Shown: positions 54,797 through 62,770 of the stretch, one piece after another
Position numbering within the stretch: position 1 is the first letter of the stretch
Layout of the letters: each line of letters begins with the position of its first letter
Origin: an uncultured Winogradskyella sp.
GTDB lineage: Bacteria > Bacteroidota > Bacteroidia > Flavobacteriales > Flavobacteriaceae
Direction: 5' to 3'
Length of the DNA: 64,000 nucleotides
Assembly (NCBI RefSeq): GCF_947498005.1
Contig: NZ_CANMIW010000007.1
Span: forward strand, 182,084-246,083
Notes under the pieces: generated by a model
Databases searched by the model: none
The model's input: only the letters and a program-made list of their open reading frames with translations
Told to the model about the DNA's origin: nothing
Made by a program: the position numbers and the translations under genes

Positions 54797-56917
54797 ATGA
54801 TGATAACATACATTTTACAACACACCAAACTGCCAAAAGACAGTATAAAAAACACAGTAGAACTTCTTAACCAAGACTGCACCATTCCCTTCATTTCGCG
54901 CTACAGAAAAGAAGCCACTGGAAATTTAGACGAAGTACAAGTTGCCGATATCGTAAAATATAAAGAACAATTTGAAGCGTTAGAAAAACGGAAAATAGCA
55001 ATTTTAAAAGCCTTAGAAGAACAAGCTATTTTAACGGAAGACTTAAAACAAAAAATCTCAAAAACTCAAGACTTAATAACACTTGAAGATTTATACTTAC
55101 CCTTTAAGAAAAAACGAAAAACAAAAGCAGAAACGGCTCGTAAAAATGGCTTAGAACCTTTGGCTAAAATTATAATGAGCCAAAATGCCAACGATATAGA
55201 ATCTGTTGCATACAAATACGTAAAAGGCGACATCTCAACCACAGAAGATGCTTTAGAAGGTGCCAGACATATTATTGCCGAATGGATTAATGAACGTACT
55301 GACATTAGAAACAACCTACGAAACGAATTAGAGCGTCGTGCACAAATTACTACCAAAGTTGTAAAGTCTAAATCTACAGATGAAAAAGCCCAGAAATTTA
55401 GAGATTACTTTGATTGGTCTGAGTCTTTATCACAAATTCCATCACATCGCTTATTAGCCATTTTAAGAGCAGAAAGCGAAGGTTATATTCGTGTGAAAAT
55501 TGAAGTTGATGAGATTAGAGTTTTAGAACGTATTGATAATAAAATTATAAGAAGTCAAAACGCATGTGCAGACCAAATAGAGTTGGCCATTTCAGATGCT
55601 TATAAACGATTACTTTTTCCGTCGTTAAGTAACGAAGCTTTAAATAATGCTAAAGAAAAAGCAGACGAATCTGCCATTACTGTTTTTGCTAAAAACCTAA
55701 AACAATTGTTATTGGGTTCACCTATTGGCGAAAAACGCGTATTAGCTATAGATCCAGGTTTTAGAACTGGTTGTAAAGTGGTGTGTTTAGATGCACAAGG
55801 CAATTTAAAACATAACGAAACCATTTATCCGCATGCACCAAAAAACGACAGTATTGGCGCTATAAAAAAGATTTCGAGTTTAGCAGAAGCTTATAAAATT
55901 GAAGCCATTGCTATAGGAAACGGAACAGCATCACGAGAAACAGAAACCTTAATCCGTAAAATTCAATTTAAAAACGAGATTCAAGTTTTTGTAGTCAGTG
56001 AAGCTGGTGCAAGTATTTATTCGGCATCAAAAATTGCACGCGATGAATTTCCTAATTATGATGTAACCGTTAGAGGTTCGGTTTCTATTGGACGACGTTT
56101 ACAAGATCCTTTGGCCGAACTCGTAAAAATTGATGCAAAATCTATTGGTGTTGGTCAATATCAGCACGATGTGGACCAAACCAAACTTCAAAAACAATTG
56201 GATACTGTGGTTGAGAATTGTGTAAATGCAGTAGGCGTTAATATCAACTCTGCCAGTAAACCCTTATTGAGTTACGTCTCTGGTATTGGACCAAAACTAG
56301 CAGAAAACATTTTTGATTACAGAACAGCAAATGGTGTTTTTAAATCGCGAAAAGACATATTAAAAGTGCCACGCTTAGGCGGAAAAGCATTTGAGCAAAG
56401 TGCAGCCTTTTTAAGAATAAAAGGAGCTAAAAACCCATTGGATGATTCTGCTGTGCATCCAGAACGTTACACCATAGTAAAACAAATGGCCAAAGATGAA
56501 GGTGTTTCACTTGAAGATTTAATTGGTAACAAAGCTGTTCTTCAAAAAATAGATTTAAAAAAATATGTGTCTGAGACTGTTGGTTTATTAACGCTTAAAG
56601 ATATTATTAAAGAGTTAGAAAAACCAGGTATAGACATCAGAGAAACAGCAAAAGTATTCACATTCAATCAAAATATAAAAACCATTACCGACCTTCACGA
56701 GGGCCAATTGTTACCAGGCATTGTCAATAACATTACCAATTTTGGCTGTTTTGTAGATGTTGGGATTAAAGAAAGTGGCTTAATCCATGTTTCTAATTTA
56801 TCAGACAGTTTTGTAAAAGATGTTAATGAGCACGTGCATCTGCATCAACAAATCATTGTAAAGGTTTTGGAGGTTGATGTCACCAGAAAACGGATTCAAC
56901 TAAAATTACATAAGTAG
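54797..56917 (+). CDS. tex: Tex-family RNA-binding protein with S1 domain
   Basis: A 706-residue protein. Tex N-terminal helical domain (about residues 10-190, FISRYRKEATGNLDEVQV), YqgF/RNase H-like domain (about 320-450, VLAIDPGFRTGCKVVCLD), helix-hairpin-helix region (about 490-560, SYVSGIGPKLAENI) and C-terminal S1 RNA-binding domain (about 635-706, LPGIVNNITNFGCFVDVGI). Tex binds nucleic acid and affects transcription. Start chosen at 54797 because the upstream ATG lies inside a terminator loop; 54800 is equally possible. Confidence 0.92.
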   Translation: MMITYILQHTKLPKDSIKNTVELLNQDCTIPFISRYRKEATGNLDEVQVADIVKYKEQFEALEKRKIAILKALEEQAILTEDLKQKISKTQDLITLEDLYLPFKKKRKTKAETARKNGLEPLAKIIMSQNANDIESVAYKYVKGDISTTEDALEGARHIIAEWINERTDIRNNLRNELERRAQITTKVVKSKSTDEKAQKFRDYFDWSESLSQIPSHRLLAILRAESEGYIRVKIEVDEIRVLERIDNKIIRSQNACADQIELAISDAYKRLLFPSLSNEALNNAKEKADESAITVFAKNLKQLLLGSPIGEKRVLAIDPGFRTGCKVVCLDAQGNLKHNETIYPHAPKNDSIGAIKKISSLAEAYKIEAIAIGNGTASRETETLIRKIQFKNEIQVFVVSEAGASIYSASKIARDEFPNYDVTVRGSVSIGRRLQDPLAELVKIDAKSIGVGQYQHDVDQTKLQKQLDTVVENCVNAVGVNINSASKPLLSYVSGIGPKLAENIFDYRTANGVFKSRKDILKVPRLGGKAFEQSAAFLRIKGAKNPLDDSAVHPERYTIVKQMAKDEGVSLEDLIGNKAVLQKIDLKKYVSETVGLLTLKDIIKELEKPGIDIRETAKVFTFNQNIKTITDLHEGQLLPGIVNNITNFGCFVDVGIKESGLIHVSNLSDSFVKDVNEHVHLHQQIIVKVLEVDVTRKRIQLKLHK

Positions 56918-57025
56918 AACGCAATAATTAGCTAAGACATTCAATTTTTTTAAGTTGTAAAACTCTAAATATTACTGGTAAAAATCGATTTAGGTGAAAA
57001 TTGTCACTTATAATTTTAGTATACT

Positions 57026-57033
57026 TATCTTTG
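57026..57033 (+). promoter_or_regulatory. -7 box upstream of ferritin
   Basis: TATCTTTG fits TAnnTTTG, 17 bp before the ATG. A TTG at 57001-57003 is a possible -33 element with slightly long spacing. Confidence 0.6.
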
Positions 57034-57050
57034 TATAAAAACAGAAAGAC

Positions 57051-57569
57051 ATGTTATCAAAATCAATAGAAGCAGCACTCAACCAACAAATTAGAATAGA
57101 AGCAGAATCTTCACAAACCTACTTATCAATGGCCGTTTGGGCAGAAGTAAAAGGATTAGAAGGAATTTCTAGTTTTATGTACGATCAGTCTGACGAAGAA
57201 CGTATGCATATGCTAAAACTGATAAAGTTTGTAAACGAGCGTGGAGGACATGCCCATATTTCAGAACTAAATGCACCAAATGTTAGTTTTAAATCTTTCA
57301 AATTTATGTTTGAAAAACTTTTAGAGCATGAAATTTTTGTATCAGAAAGCATCAATGAGTTAGTACATATTTCATTACAAGAAAAAGATTATGCGACTCA
57401 TAATTTCTTACAATGGTACGTTGCAGAACAAATTGAAGAAGAAGCAATGGCAAGGACTATCTTAGATAAAATAAAGATGATTGGCGATGATAAAGGAGGA
57501 TTATACTTATTTGATAGAGACATACAACAACTAACGGTTAACTCTGCCGCAGAAACGCCAAGTGCTTAA
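57051..57569 (+). CDS. ftnA: Non-heme ferritin
   Basis: Iron-storage protein of 172 residues that forms a 24-subunit shell. Ferroxidase ligands are visible: E17 in RIEAESSQTYLSM, E50 and H53 in DEERMHML, and E94 in the third helix. There is no heme-binding Met of bacterioferritin type. It is a single gene with its own promoter box, followed by a small Cys-rich protein gene with a separate promoter. Confidence 0.95.
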   Translation: MLSKSIEAALNQQIRIEAESSQTYLSMAVWAEVKGLEGISSFMYDQSDEERMHMLKLIKFVNERGGHAHISELNAPNVSFKSFKFMFEKLLEHEIFVSESINELVHISLQEKDYATHNFLQWYVAEQIEEEAMARTILDKIKMIGDDKGGLYLFDRDIQQLTVNSAAETPSA

Positions 57570-57605
57570 AATGTTAAATATTTATTTAGATTAAATATAA
57601 ATAAT

Positions 57606-57613
57606 TACTTTTG
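57606..57613 (+). promoter_or_regulatory. -7 box upstream of the small Cys-rich gene
   Basis: TACTTTTG fits TAnnTTTG and lies 39 bp before the ATG at 57653, giving independent support that this small ORF is a gene. Confidence 0.6.
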
Positions 57614-57652
57614 TCCAGTCTCTGAGCATTTTACGATGCTAATAAACTAAAG

Positions 57653-57829
57653 ATGGGCAAAAAGAAGAAAAATAAAAAGTTAAAGAAAGAACGAATAAAA
57701 GTTCTTGAAACTACAGGTTTAGAATCCTTAGGTAAGGTAAAATCTAAATGTTGTAAAAAATTTAAAAAATCTGAAAACAAGCGATGCAAAAAATGTCCTT
57801 GTTTTGATTTATTAAAGAAAGTAGCTTAA
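57653..57829 (+). CDS. Small lysine- and cysteine-rich protein, 58 residues
   Basis: Starts MGKKKKNKKLKKERIKVLE and ends CKKCPCFDLLKKVA. About a third of the residues are Lys, and five Cys fall in CC, C and CPC-type groups (SKCCKKF, NKRCKKCPCF), which suggests metal binding and nucleic-acid or phosphate contact. It has its own promoter box upstream and a strong terminator 33 bp downstream, so it is a real single-gene unit rather than a chance ORF. I do not know its function; the position after ferritin makes a metal-related role conceivable. Confidence 0.75.
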   Translation: MGKKKKNKKLKKERIKVLETTGLESLGKVKSKCCKKFKKSENKRCKKCPCFDLLKKVA

Positions 57830-57861
57830 TTGGTAAGTGCTTTCTTTTACCATATAGTATA

Positions 57862-57891
57862 ATAGCAGCCTTTACGGTTGCTATTTTTTTG
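57862..57891 (+). terminator. Terminator after the small Cys-rich gene
   Basis: ATAGCAGCC and GGTTGCTAT pair over nine positions with one G-T wobble and a five-base loop, followed by a T-run. The rest of the 57830-58137 gap is AT-rich and contains the left boundary of the first cassette at 58027; I see no gene in it. Confidence 0.88.
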
Positions 57892-58137
57892 ACTTAAAGT
57901 TTATAATTAATTTACATGTAAAAATTGTAGTCTAAAAAAATTATCTTTACAAGATAACAACAACAAAAACTTTTGATAACCTGTTATTTTTACGGGATAT
58001 CGACAATAAAGGTTTTTATATAAGGAGTTGGCAACAATGTGAGCGAACGGAATCTGAAATTAACAAATTGAAATTGACAACGGAGTAAATAAAAATACTT
58101 TGGACTGATAAGCGAACCATAGAATTGAAAGCATAAA

Positions 58138-58464
58138 ATGACAATAACAGAATTAATAAATTACTTCAGAAATAATGGAAATAAGGATGAATTCTTTGAA
58201 AACAATTCTCTTGACCCAGAATCCGAAGTTATAGAAATTTATATGCAAGAACCTTTAGGAATCGAAAACGAAATAAAACTATTCGAAATTGAAAGAACTG
58301 GAGGAAATCTAACATATATACACGCAAACATCGAATATCAAAATATTATTGACTTTTACTACTTTACGGACTTTATAGAAGAAAGTAAAATTGGAAAAAA
58401 CAAAGATTTGACTGACGAGAAACTCGCTGAAATATTTCTGAATTATTGTATAAATGATGCATAA
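58138..58464 (+). CDS. Hypothetical protein of cassette 1
   Basis: A 108-residue, acidic, soluble protein (ITELINYFRNNGNKDEFFEN, NLTYIHANIEYQNIIDFYYF). I recognise no family. A single forward gene in a cassette with about 110 bp of leader after the unit's first bases. The acidic character and size resemble immunity-type or DUF proteins found near polymorphic toxins, but nothing in the sequence proves it. Confidence 0.65.
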   Translation: MTITELINYFRNNGNKDEFFENNSLDPESEVIEIYMQEPLGIENEIKLFEIERTGGNLTYIHANIEYQNIIDFYYFTDFIEESKIGKNKDLTDEKLAEIFLNYCINDA

Positions 58465-58483
58465 TGGAAAAAACACTATTGCC

Positions 58484-58610
58484 AACACCGTGTATATTTA
58501 ATTGCTTCATTTCTGCCTACTTGCGAATATTCCTTCGGAATATTCACAGGTTCGTAAATGTTTGCTAACTTAGTCGCTAAACCACGCAACTAACCATACA
58601 CAAACACGTT
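58484..58610 (+). repeat. attC-like element B
   Basis: Runs from AAC to GTT over 127 bp. Arms GTGTAT and ATACAC with ATTGC and GCAAC. The central hairpin is GAATATTCC-TTC-GGAATATTC (58525-58545). Confidence 0.8.
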
Positions 58611-59090
58611 ACCTTTAATTACTCCGAAAAATGGCAAGCCAAGTTTCTGCGGAATTAAATGAAACGTTTTCAACCACTCACCTTCTCTACTTTGAATTTG
58701 AATCAAGCATTACGTGGAATTGAGCTAGATACGTGGAATTTGAGCCAGTTTATCTGAATTGAGCCACTTACTCGGAATCTCACTCAAACGGAATTTAGCC
58801 AGTTTACGGAATCGAAATCTGAATGGAAAAATGCTTGGTTTTTTCTTCGCGATTTTTTTTTTTGAATTTTAAGTAAGTATTCTCTAAAAAAGTCTGAACC
58901 TGAAAAAAATTTTTATCGGAATAAATAACGGAACGTAACACTCAAACGTGTCGCAACTAAAGGTAACAACGTGTATATTTCATTGCTTCCGATTTTTCCT
59001 TCGGAAAAATCTCTGGCTCAAACCATTAGTCAGTAATTTTTTACTAAATTAGTAGTCGAGACACGCAACGAAAACATACACAAACACGTT
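58608..59090 (+). mobile_element. Integron-like cassette 2, apparently non-coding
   Basis: Starts GTTACCTTTA (58608-58617) and ends TAAAGGTAAC (58958-58967), a perfect 10-bp match, followed by element C. The 340 bp between hold no ORF longer than about 30 codons. They contain imperfect repeats of GGAATTGAGC/GGAATTTGAGCC words and a poly-T tract. It may be a decayed gene or a non-coding cassette. Confidence 0.78.
58965..59090 (+). repeat. attC-like element C
   Basis: 126 bp from AAC to GTT. Arms GTGTAT/ATACAC and TTCATTGC/GCAACGAA; central hairpin GATTTTTCC-TTC-GGAAAAATC. Confidence 0.8.
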
Positions 59091-59117
59091 GTACACAAGC
59101 TAAAAACTCACTCAAAC

Positions 59118-59528
59118 TTGATAAAAAAGATACTAATTGGAATTTTAATAATCGGACTTTTGGCCATAATTGGATTTTTTGTTTTTATGTCAAACTTTGA
59201 GATTTTTGACGAACCAACCGAAACGAAATTGAAAACGGAATGTGATTATGAGGGTTTACGCAAAATAAAAATGACGCAAGAAAGCGGAAATGCAACAGCA
59301 AATCGTTCGATTCTAATTTATGCAACAGATTGTGGAATTGACGAACAAAACTCTGAATTGATTTTCGTAGCAAGTGCTGGATTTATTAAACCAAAAGACG
59401 TTGAATTTGAATGGAAAAACTTTGATACTTTGACAATCCGATACAATAAAAAATTGGAAATATTTGAACAAAAAAAAGAATCTGAATCTGTGAATCCGAA
59501 AATAACATTTGAATACATAGCCGAATAA
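59118..59528 (+). CDS. Small membrane-anchored hypothetical protein of cassette 3
   Basis: A 136-residue protein starting at TTG, 30 bp into its cassette. One N-terminal hydrophobic anchor (KKILIGILIIGLLAIIGFFVF, about residues 3-23, given here to show its length of roughly 20) is followed by a small beta-rich domain with two Cys (ECDYEG, ATDCGI), possibly a disulfide. I recognise no family, although tails of this kind occur in small exported proteins of flavobacteria. Confidence 0.65.
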   Translation: MIKKILIGILIIGLLAIIGFFVFMSNFEIFDEPTETKLKTECDYEGLRKIKMTQESGNATANRSILIYATDCGIDEQNSELIFVASAGFIKPKDVEFEWKNFDTLTIRYNKKLEIFEQKKESESVNPKITFEYIAE

Positions 59529-59542
59529 AAAAGCCAATGTAC

Positions 59543-59668
59543 AACACCGTGTATAATTAATTGCTTTATTGAGCTTACTTGCGAATATTCCTGCGGAATA
59601 TTCACGGGTTCGTAAATGTTTATTAACTTAGTTGCTTAACCACGCAACTAACCATACACAACAACGTT
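59543..59668 (+). repeat. attC-like element D
   Basis: 126 bp from AAC to GTT. Arms GTGTAT/ATACAC and TTAATTGC/GCAACTAA; central hairpin GAATATTCC-TGC-GGAATATTC. Confidence 0.8.
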
Positions 59669-59693
59669 GTGTGTAATGCGAAAAAAAATATAG

Positions 59694-60527
59694 ATGGGAT
59701 TTGAACTTTGGTACTCAAAACACACAGGAATTAGAAGAAAAGGAACATCTTTTTCCGAATTACAAGACATATTTATCGATGACATTACTGCCAAATACAT
59801 TTTTGAACCATTGGCTTGTTGCCAAATAACTGACAACCCATTTGAAGTAAAAAATACTCTTGAACAAAGAGATTTTGATACACTTGGAGTTGTGGATGAA
59901 AATGGAATTAAACTCGGTTATGTTGTAAGAGAAAAAATCGGAGAAGATACAATTGAAAACTATATTGAAAAATTTGATATAGAAATTGTAATATCAGAAT
60001 CCACACCATTATCAGAACTTTTTGAAATCTTGCTTGAAAAGGAATATGTCTATATTTTGAGTAAAAATACTATTGACGGAATTGTAACTCGTGCAGACAT
60101 TAATAAACCAATAGTTCGAATTTATCTTTTTGGATTAATATCGCTATTCGAATTACATTTAAACTATTGGATAACCCAAAATTATGACAATGAATCTTGG
60201 ATAGATACTTTAAAACAAGTTAGAATTGAATCAGCAGAAAAAATCTTTAATGAAAGAAAAGGGAATAATGTTCAATTAACCTTGTTAGAATGTATTCAAA
60301 TGTGTGATAAGAGAGATATTTTACGAACTACTGATAATTTTATAGAGAATTTTGACTTTACGAAAAAAGGATTTGAAAGGCTTCTTAAAGATGTTGAAAA
60401 AATAAGAAATGAATTAGCTCACAGTCAAAACTCAATAATAGCAAATTTGGAATGGACTGTCTTTGTGAATACAATTAAAAATGCAAAAGAGTTTTTAGTA
60501 AAGTCGGAGGAAAAAATCGAAGAATAA
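59694..60527 (+). CDS. CBS-pair protein with HEPN-type C-terminal domain
   Basis: A 277-residue protein. Residues about 30-140 resemble two CBS domains (DTLGVVDENGIKLGYVVRE; STPLSELFEILLEKEYVYIL, IDGIVTRADI), which bind adenosyl nucleotides. The C-terminal helical part ends with IRNELAHSQ (R238, N239, H243), the RNxxxH motif of HEPN domains, many of which are RNases in toxin, defence or stress systems. A nucleotide-gated HEPN ribonuclease is plausible but unproven. It starts 28 bp into its cassette and has no visible partner gene. Confidence 0.72.
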   Translation: MGFELWYSKHTGIRRKGTSFSELQDIFIDDITAKYIFEPLACCQITDNPFEVKNTLEQRDFDTLGVVDENGIKLGYVVREKIGEDTIENYIEKFDIEIVISESTPLSELFEILLEKEYVYILSKNTIDGIVTRADINKPIVRIYLFGLISLFELHLNYWITQNYDNESWIDTLKQVRIESAEKIFNERKGNNVQLTLLECIQMCDKRDILRTTDNFIENFDFTKKGFERLLKDVEKIRNELAHSQNSIIANLEWTVFVNTIKNAKEFLVKSEEKIEE

Positions 60528-60539
60528 AGCACTACACAC

Positions 60540-60727
60540 AACAACGTATATAGCTCATAGCTAATTAGTTGCTTAAACAAAGTTAAGGCATATTTGGAAA
60601 GTCGCCAAATTTTTAAATTTAACGATTTCCAAGTAATAAGATAAATAGTAAAATTTAAAAATTCGGCTTGTGCTCAACCGAAAAATAATCGCTAATTTAC
60701 ACGCTACGAGCCATATACAAAACCGTT
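60540..60727 (+). repeat. attC-like element E, long divergent copy
   Basis: 188 bp from AAC to GTT. The arm GTATATAGCTCATAGC pairs with GCTACGAGCCATATAC. The centre is longer and different from other copies, with its own AT-rich inverted segments (AAATTTTTAAATTT region). The remaining bases of the 60528-60834 gap form the start of cassette 5. Confidence 0.72.
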
Positions 60728-60834
60728 GGCAAACATTTAAGAGAACTCGTTAACTAATTGAAAATCATCGTTAACTCATTTAGAGTTTCGGAATAACTAA
60801 AGAAGGAATAGATTTGAAAATAAATCTAAACTGA

Positions 60835-61377
60835 ATGAAAAAAATTGTACTACTATTTTTGACAATACTTCTGAATCTCAATTTGAGTTTTTCACAAACC
60901 GAATCTGAAATTGACTCATTGTTAAACGGAATTTCGGAAACGGAAAACTCTAAAGAAATTACAAAAACCGAGCAAGCGAAAAAGATTATTGCTTTTGGAG
61001 AAAACTCCCTGACAACTCTTGCGGAATTTTTTACTGACACTACTCTGACTAAAGTAAAATCGGAATGTCAAGAACGAAATTTAACGAAAGGAGAAATTGC
61101 AATTATTATGGCTGACCGAATTGAGGGAATGCCATACTTTACAGTAACTGGAATTCAAAACTGTTTAATTACTTTTTGCGAAAACAATCCGAATTTAATA
61201 GAATATTATTTATGGGCGATTAAAAGAGATGGAACCGAAAAGTTTAAAGAAAAATATTTAACGTGGTTAGAAAGTGATGACAGAATAGAATGGACACCAC
61301 TACTCGACTATAAATCAAGAAAAGAACGGAAAAAAGAAATACGGAAACGAAAACGTGAAAAGAGGAAAGCTGAATAA
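60835..61377 (+). CDS. Exported hypothetical protein of cassette 5
   Basis: A 180-residue protein with a signal peptide (MKKIVLLFLTILLNLNLSFSQ, cut after about residue 20). The mature part is helical and charged, with two Cys (SECQERN, IQNCLITFCENN), and ends in a strongly basic tail (KERKKEIRKRKREKRKAE). I recognise no family. It is the only gene of its cassette. Confidence 0.65.
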   Translation: MKKIVLLFLTILLNLNLSFSQTESEIDSLLNGISETENSKEITKTEQAKKIIAFGENSLTTLAEFFTDTTLTKVKSECQERNLTKGEIAIIMADRIEGMPYFTVTGIQNCLITFCENNPNLIEYYLWAIKRDGTEKFKEKYLTWLESDDRIEWTPLLDYKSRKERKKEIRKRKREKRKAE

Positions 61378-61390
61378 AAAACGATTTGCC

Positions 61391-61517
61391 AACAACGTGT
61401 ATAATTAATTGCTTTTTACGTGCCTACTTGCGAAAATTCCTGCGGAATTTTCTCGGGTTCGTAAATGTTTGTTAACTTAGTTGCTTAACCACGCAACTAA
61501 CAATACACAAACACGTT
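61391..61517 (+). repeat. attC-like element F
   Basis: 127 bp from AAC to GTT. Arms GTGTAT/ATACAC and TTAATTGC/GCAACTAA; central hairpin GAAAATTCC-TGC-GGAATTTTC. Confidence 0.8.
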
Positions 61518-61530
61518 GTAAACAATTGCA

Positions 61531-61761
61531 CTAAAACTTTGGTTCACTTTTTTTACCGCATATCAAACACCTATGCTCATTGTTTATCTTGTCAATATCG
61601 CATTTGTGCAACTGTTCGCTGTCGCTTTTACAACACTGTATAACATCAATAACTTCTTCAATCTTACTTACTAATTTATTGTAATGCCAATATGCACTTT
61701 TTTCAGGTTCTTGCTCAACTAAATCTTTAGTGTATTTTAAAATTTCTTGTAATTCTTTCAT
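61531..61761 (-). CDS. Small hypothetical protein with C-terminal Cys motif
   Basis: A 76-residue protein, helical (KELQEILKYTKDLVEQEPEK, ISKIEEVIDVIQCC in part), with CC near residue 43, Cys 54 and CLICGKK near the end, so a small zinc site is possible. It is the only gene in the array on the minus strand, and its segment (61515-61813) lacks the closing inverse box and element. It may be a remnant or an inverted piece. No family recognised. Confidence 0.55.
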   Translation of the reverse strand: MKELQEILKYTKDLVEQEPEKSAYWHYNKLVSKIEEVIDVIQCCKSDSEQLHKCDIDKINNEHRCLICGKKSEPKF

Positions 61762-61838
61762 CTTGTTTAATTTGTTTTGTTATTAATTCACGTTACTAAT
61801 GTTATACGTTTTCGTTACCCAACATTAAGACCAAGATT

Positions 61839-62555
61839 ATGGATATAATAAAAGAGTTTGAAAAAGAATTTGGCCTAAATTGGGAAAACATATATCATTG
61901 TCGAGAAGATATCCGACTTTTATTTTCTGCAGAAAAATCATTAATAGATAATTCTGAAAAATTCATTCAAGAACTTAAACTTGAATTAAAAAAAGATATT
62001 GAAAATGATAAAATTCTAAATACTGAATCTAAAGATGAATATGATGAACACGAAAAAGCACAATGTTATTATCATTACTACCATCACAGAGAAACTGGAA
62101 TTTATCAACTAATACAAAATCATAGAAAAGGTGCTGTTCTATCAATTTATTCTTTAATCGAAGGACAACTAAAAAATATTTGTACCCAAATCCAAAAAGA
62201 GTTTGATTTTAAAATAAAATTAAACGACTTGAATGGAACTGATTTTATTAATAAATATTGGATTTTTTTAACGAAAGTATTTTGCATAGAGGTTTCTGAA
62301 ATTGAAAAATTTTACACACCAATTAAACAAAGGAAATATATCAGAAATAAAATAGCTCATAGCAATGGAATAATTGATGAAAACAAAACGGAGTTTGCAA
62401 ATCAATTAAATGGAATTACTATAATATCTGATGGAGAATACAAAGCAATTGAAATTAGTGATTATGTATTCATAGAAAATCTAATTAAAATGAGTAAAGA
62501 TTTTTTCGAAAGTCTAATCTTAACAATAAATGACAAATACACAGAATTAAAATAA
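61839..62555 (+). CDS. HEPN-motif protein of cassette 7
   Basis: A 238-residue helical protein. KGAVLSIYSLIEGQLKNICT (residues about 97-116) and RKYIRNKIAHSNG (R169, N170, H174) give the helical core and the RNxxxH motif of HEPN domains, as in RiboL-PSP-HEPN or MAE_28990-like proteins. It is probably an RNA-binding or RNase protein of defence or toxin type. No antitoxin-like partner lies within the cassette. It starts 25 bp after the cassette boundary. Confidence 0.7.
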   Translation: MDIIKEFEKEFGLNWENIYHCREDIRLLFSAEKSLIDNSEKFIQELKLELKKDIENDKILNTESKDEYDEHEKAQCYYHYYHHRETGIYQLIQNHRKGAVLSIYSLIEGQLKNICTQIQKEFDFKIKLNDLNGTDFINKYWIFLTKVFCIEVSEIEKFYTPIKQRKYIRNKIAHSNGIIDENKTEFANQLNGITIISDGEYKAIEISDYVFIENLIKMSKDFFESLILTINDKYTELK

Positions 62556-62565
62556 AACGTTGGGT

Positions 62566-62688
62566 AACACCGTATATAATTTATTGCTAGTTCTAGCCTA
62601 CTTACGAAAATCCTCACGGATTTTCTATTCGGTTTTTATTTGCTAAATTACGTGCTAAACCACGCAACAAACCATATACAAAAACGTT
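62566..62688 (+). repeat. attC-like element G
   Basis: 123 bp from AAC to GTT. Arms GTATAT/ATATAC (not GTGTAT/ATACAC) and TTTATTGC/GCAACAAA; central hairpin GAAAATCC-TCAC-GGATTTTC. Confidence 0.8.
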
Positions 62689-62725
62689 GTAACCAATACT
62701 GAAAAAAATTCACGTTTTTATTTTT

Positions 62726-62751
62726 ATACATCGAACTTCTATGTATATTTG
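62726..62751 (+). promoter_or_regulatory. Promoter with PadR-type operator in cassette 8
   Basis: TATATTTG (62744-62751) is a perfect -7 box. ATACAT-N9-ATGTAT (62726-62746) overlaps it; PadR proteins bind ATGT/ACAT-type dyads, so autorepression by the following gene is likely. Confidence 0.65.
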
Positions 62752-62770
62752 TTTTTCATAAATACACTAT

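Larger units (their letters stand above)
58027..58610 (+). mobile_element. Integron-like cassette 1
   Basis: Starts with GTTGGCAA (58027-58034); the gene-side end is TTGCCAAC (58479-58486), its exact reverse complement. Element B (58484-58610) follows and ends in the GTT of cassette 2. One forward gene (58138-58464). No palindromic element stands immediately upstream, so this is the left border of the array. Confidence 0.78.
59088..59668 (+). mobile_element. Integron-like cassette 3
   Basis: Starts GTTGTACA (59088-59095), ends TGTACAAC (59538-59545), then element D. One forward gene (59118-59528). Confidence 0.78.
59666..60727 (+). mobile_element. Integron-like cassette 4
   Basis: Starts GTTGTGTGTA (59666-59675), ends TACACACAAC (60533-60542), a perfect 10-bp match, then element E. 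One forward gene (59694-60527). Confidence 0.78.
60725..61517 (+). mobile_element. Integron-like cassette 5
   Basis: Starts GTTGGCAAA (60725-60733), ends TTTGCCAAC (61385-61393), then element F. One forward gene (60835-61377). Confidence 0.78.
61814..62688 (+). mobile_element. Integron-like cassette 7
   Basis: Starts GTTACCCAAC (61814-61823), ends GTTGGGTAAC (62559-62568), a perfect 10-bp match, then element G. Its start follows TATACGTTTTC rather than a complete element. One forward gene (61839-62555). Confidence 0.75.
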
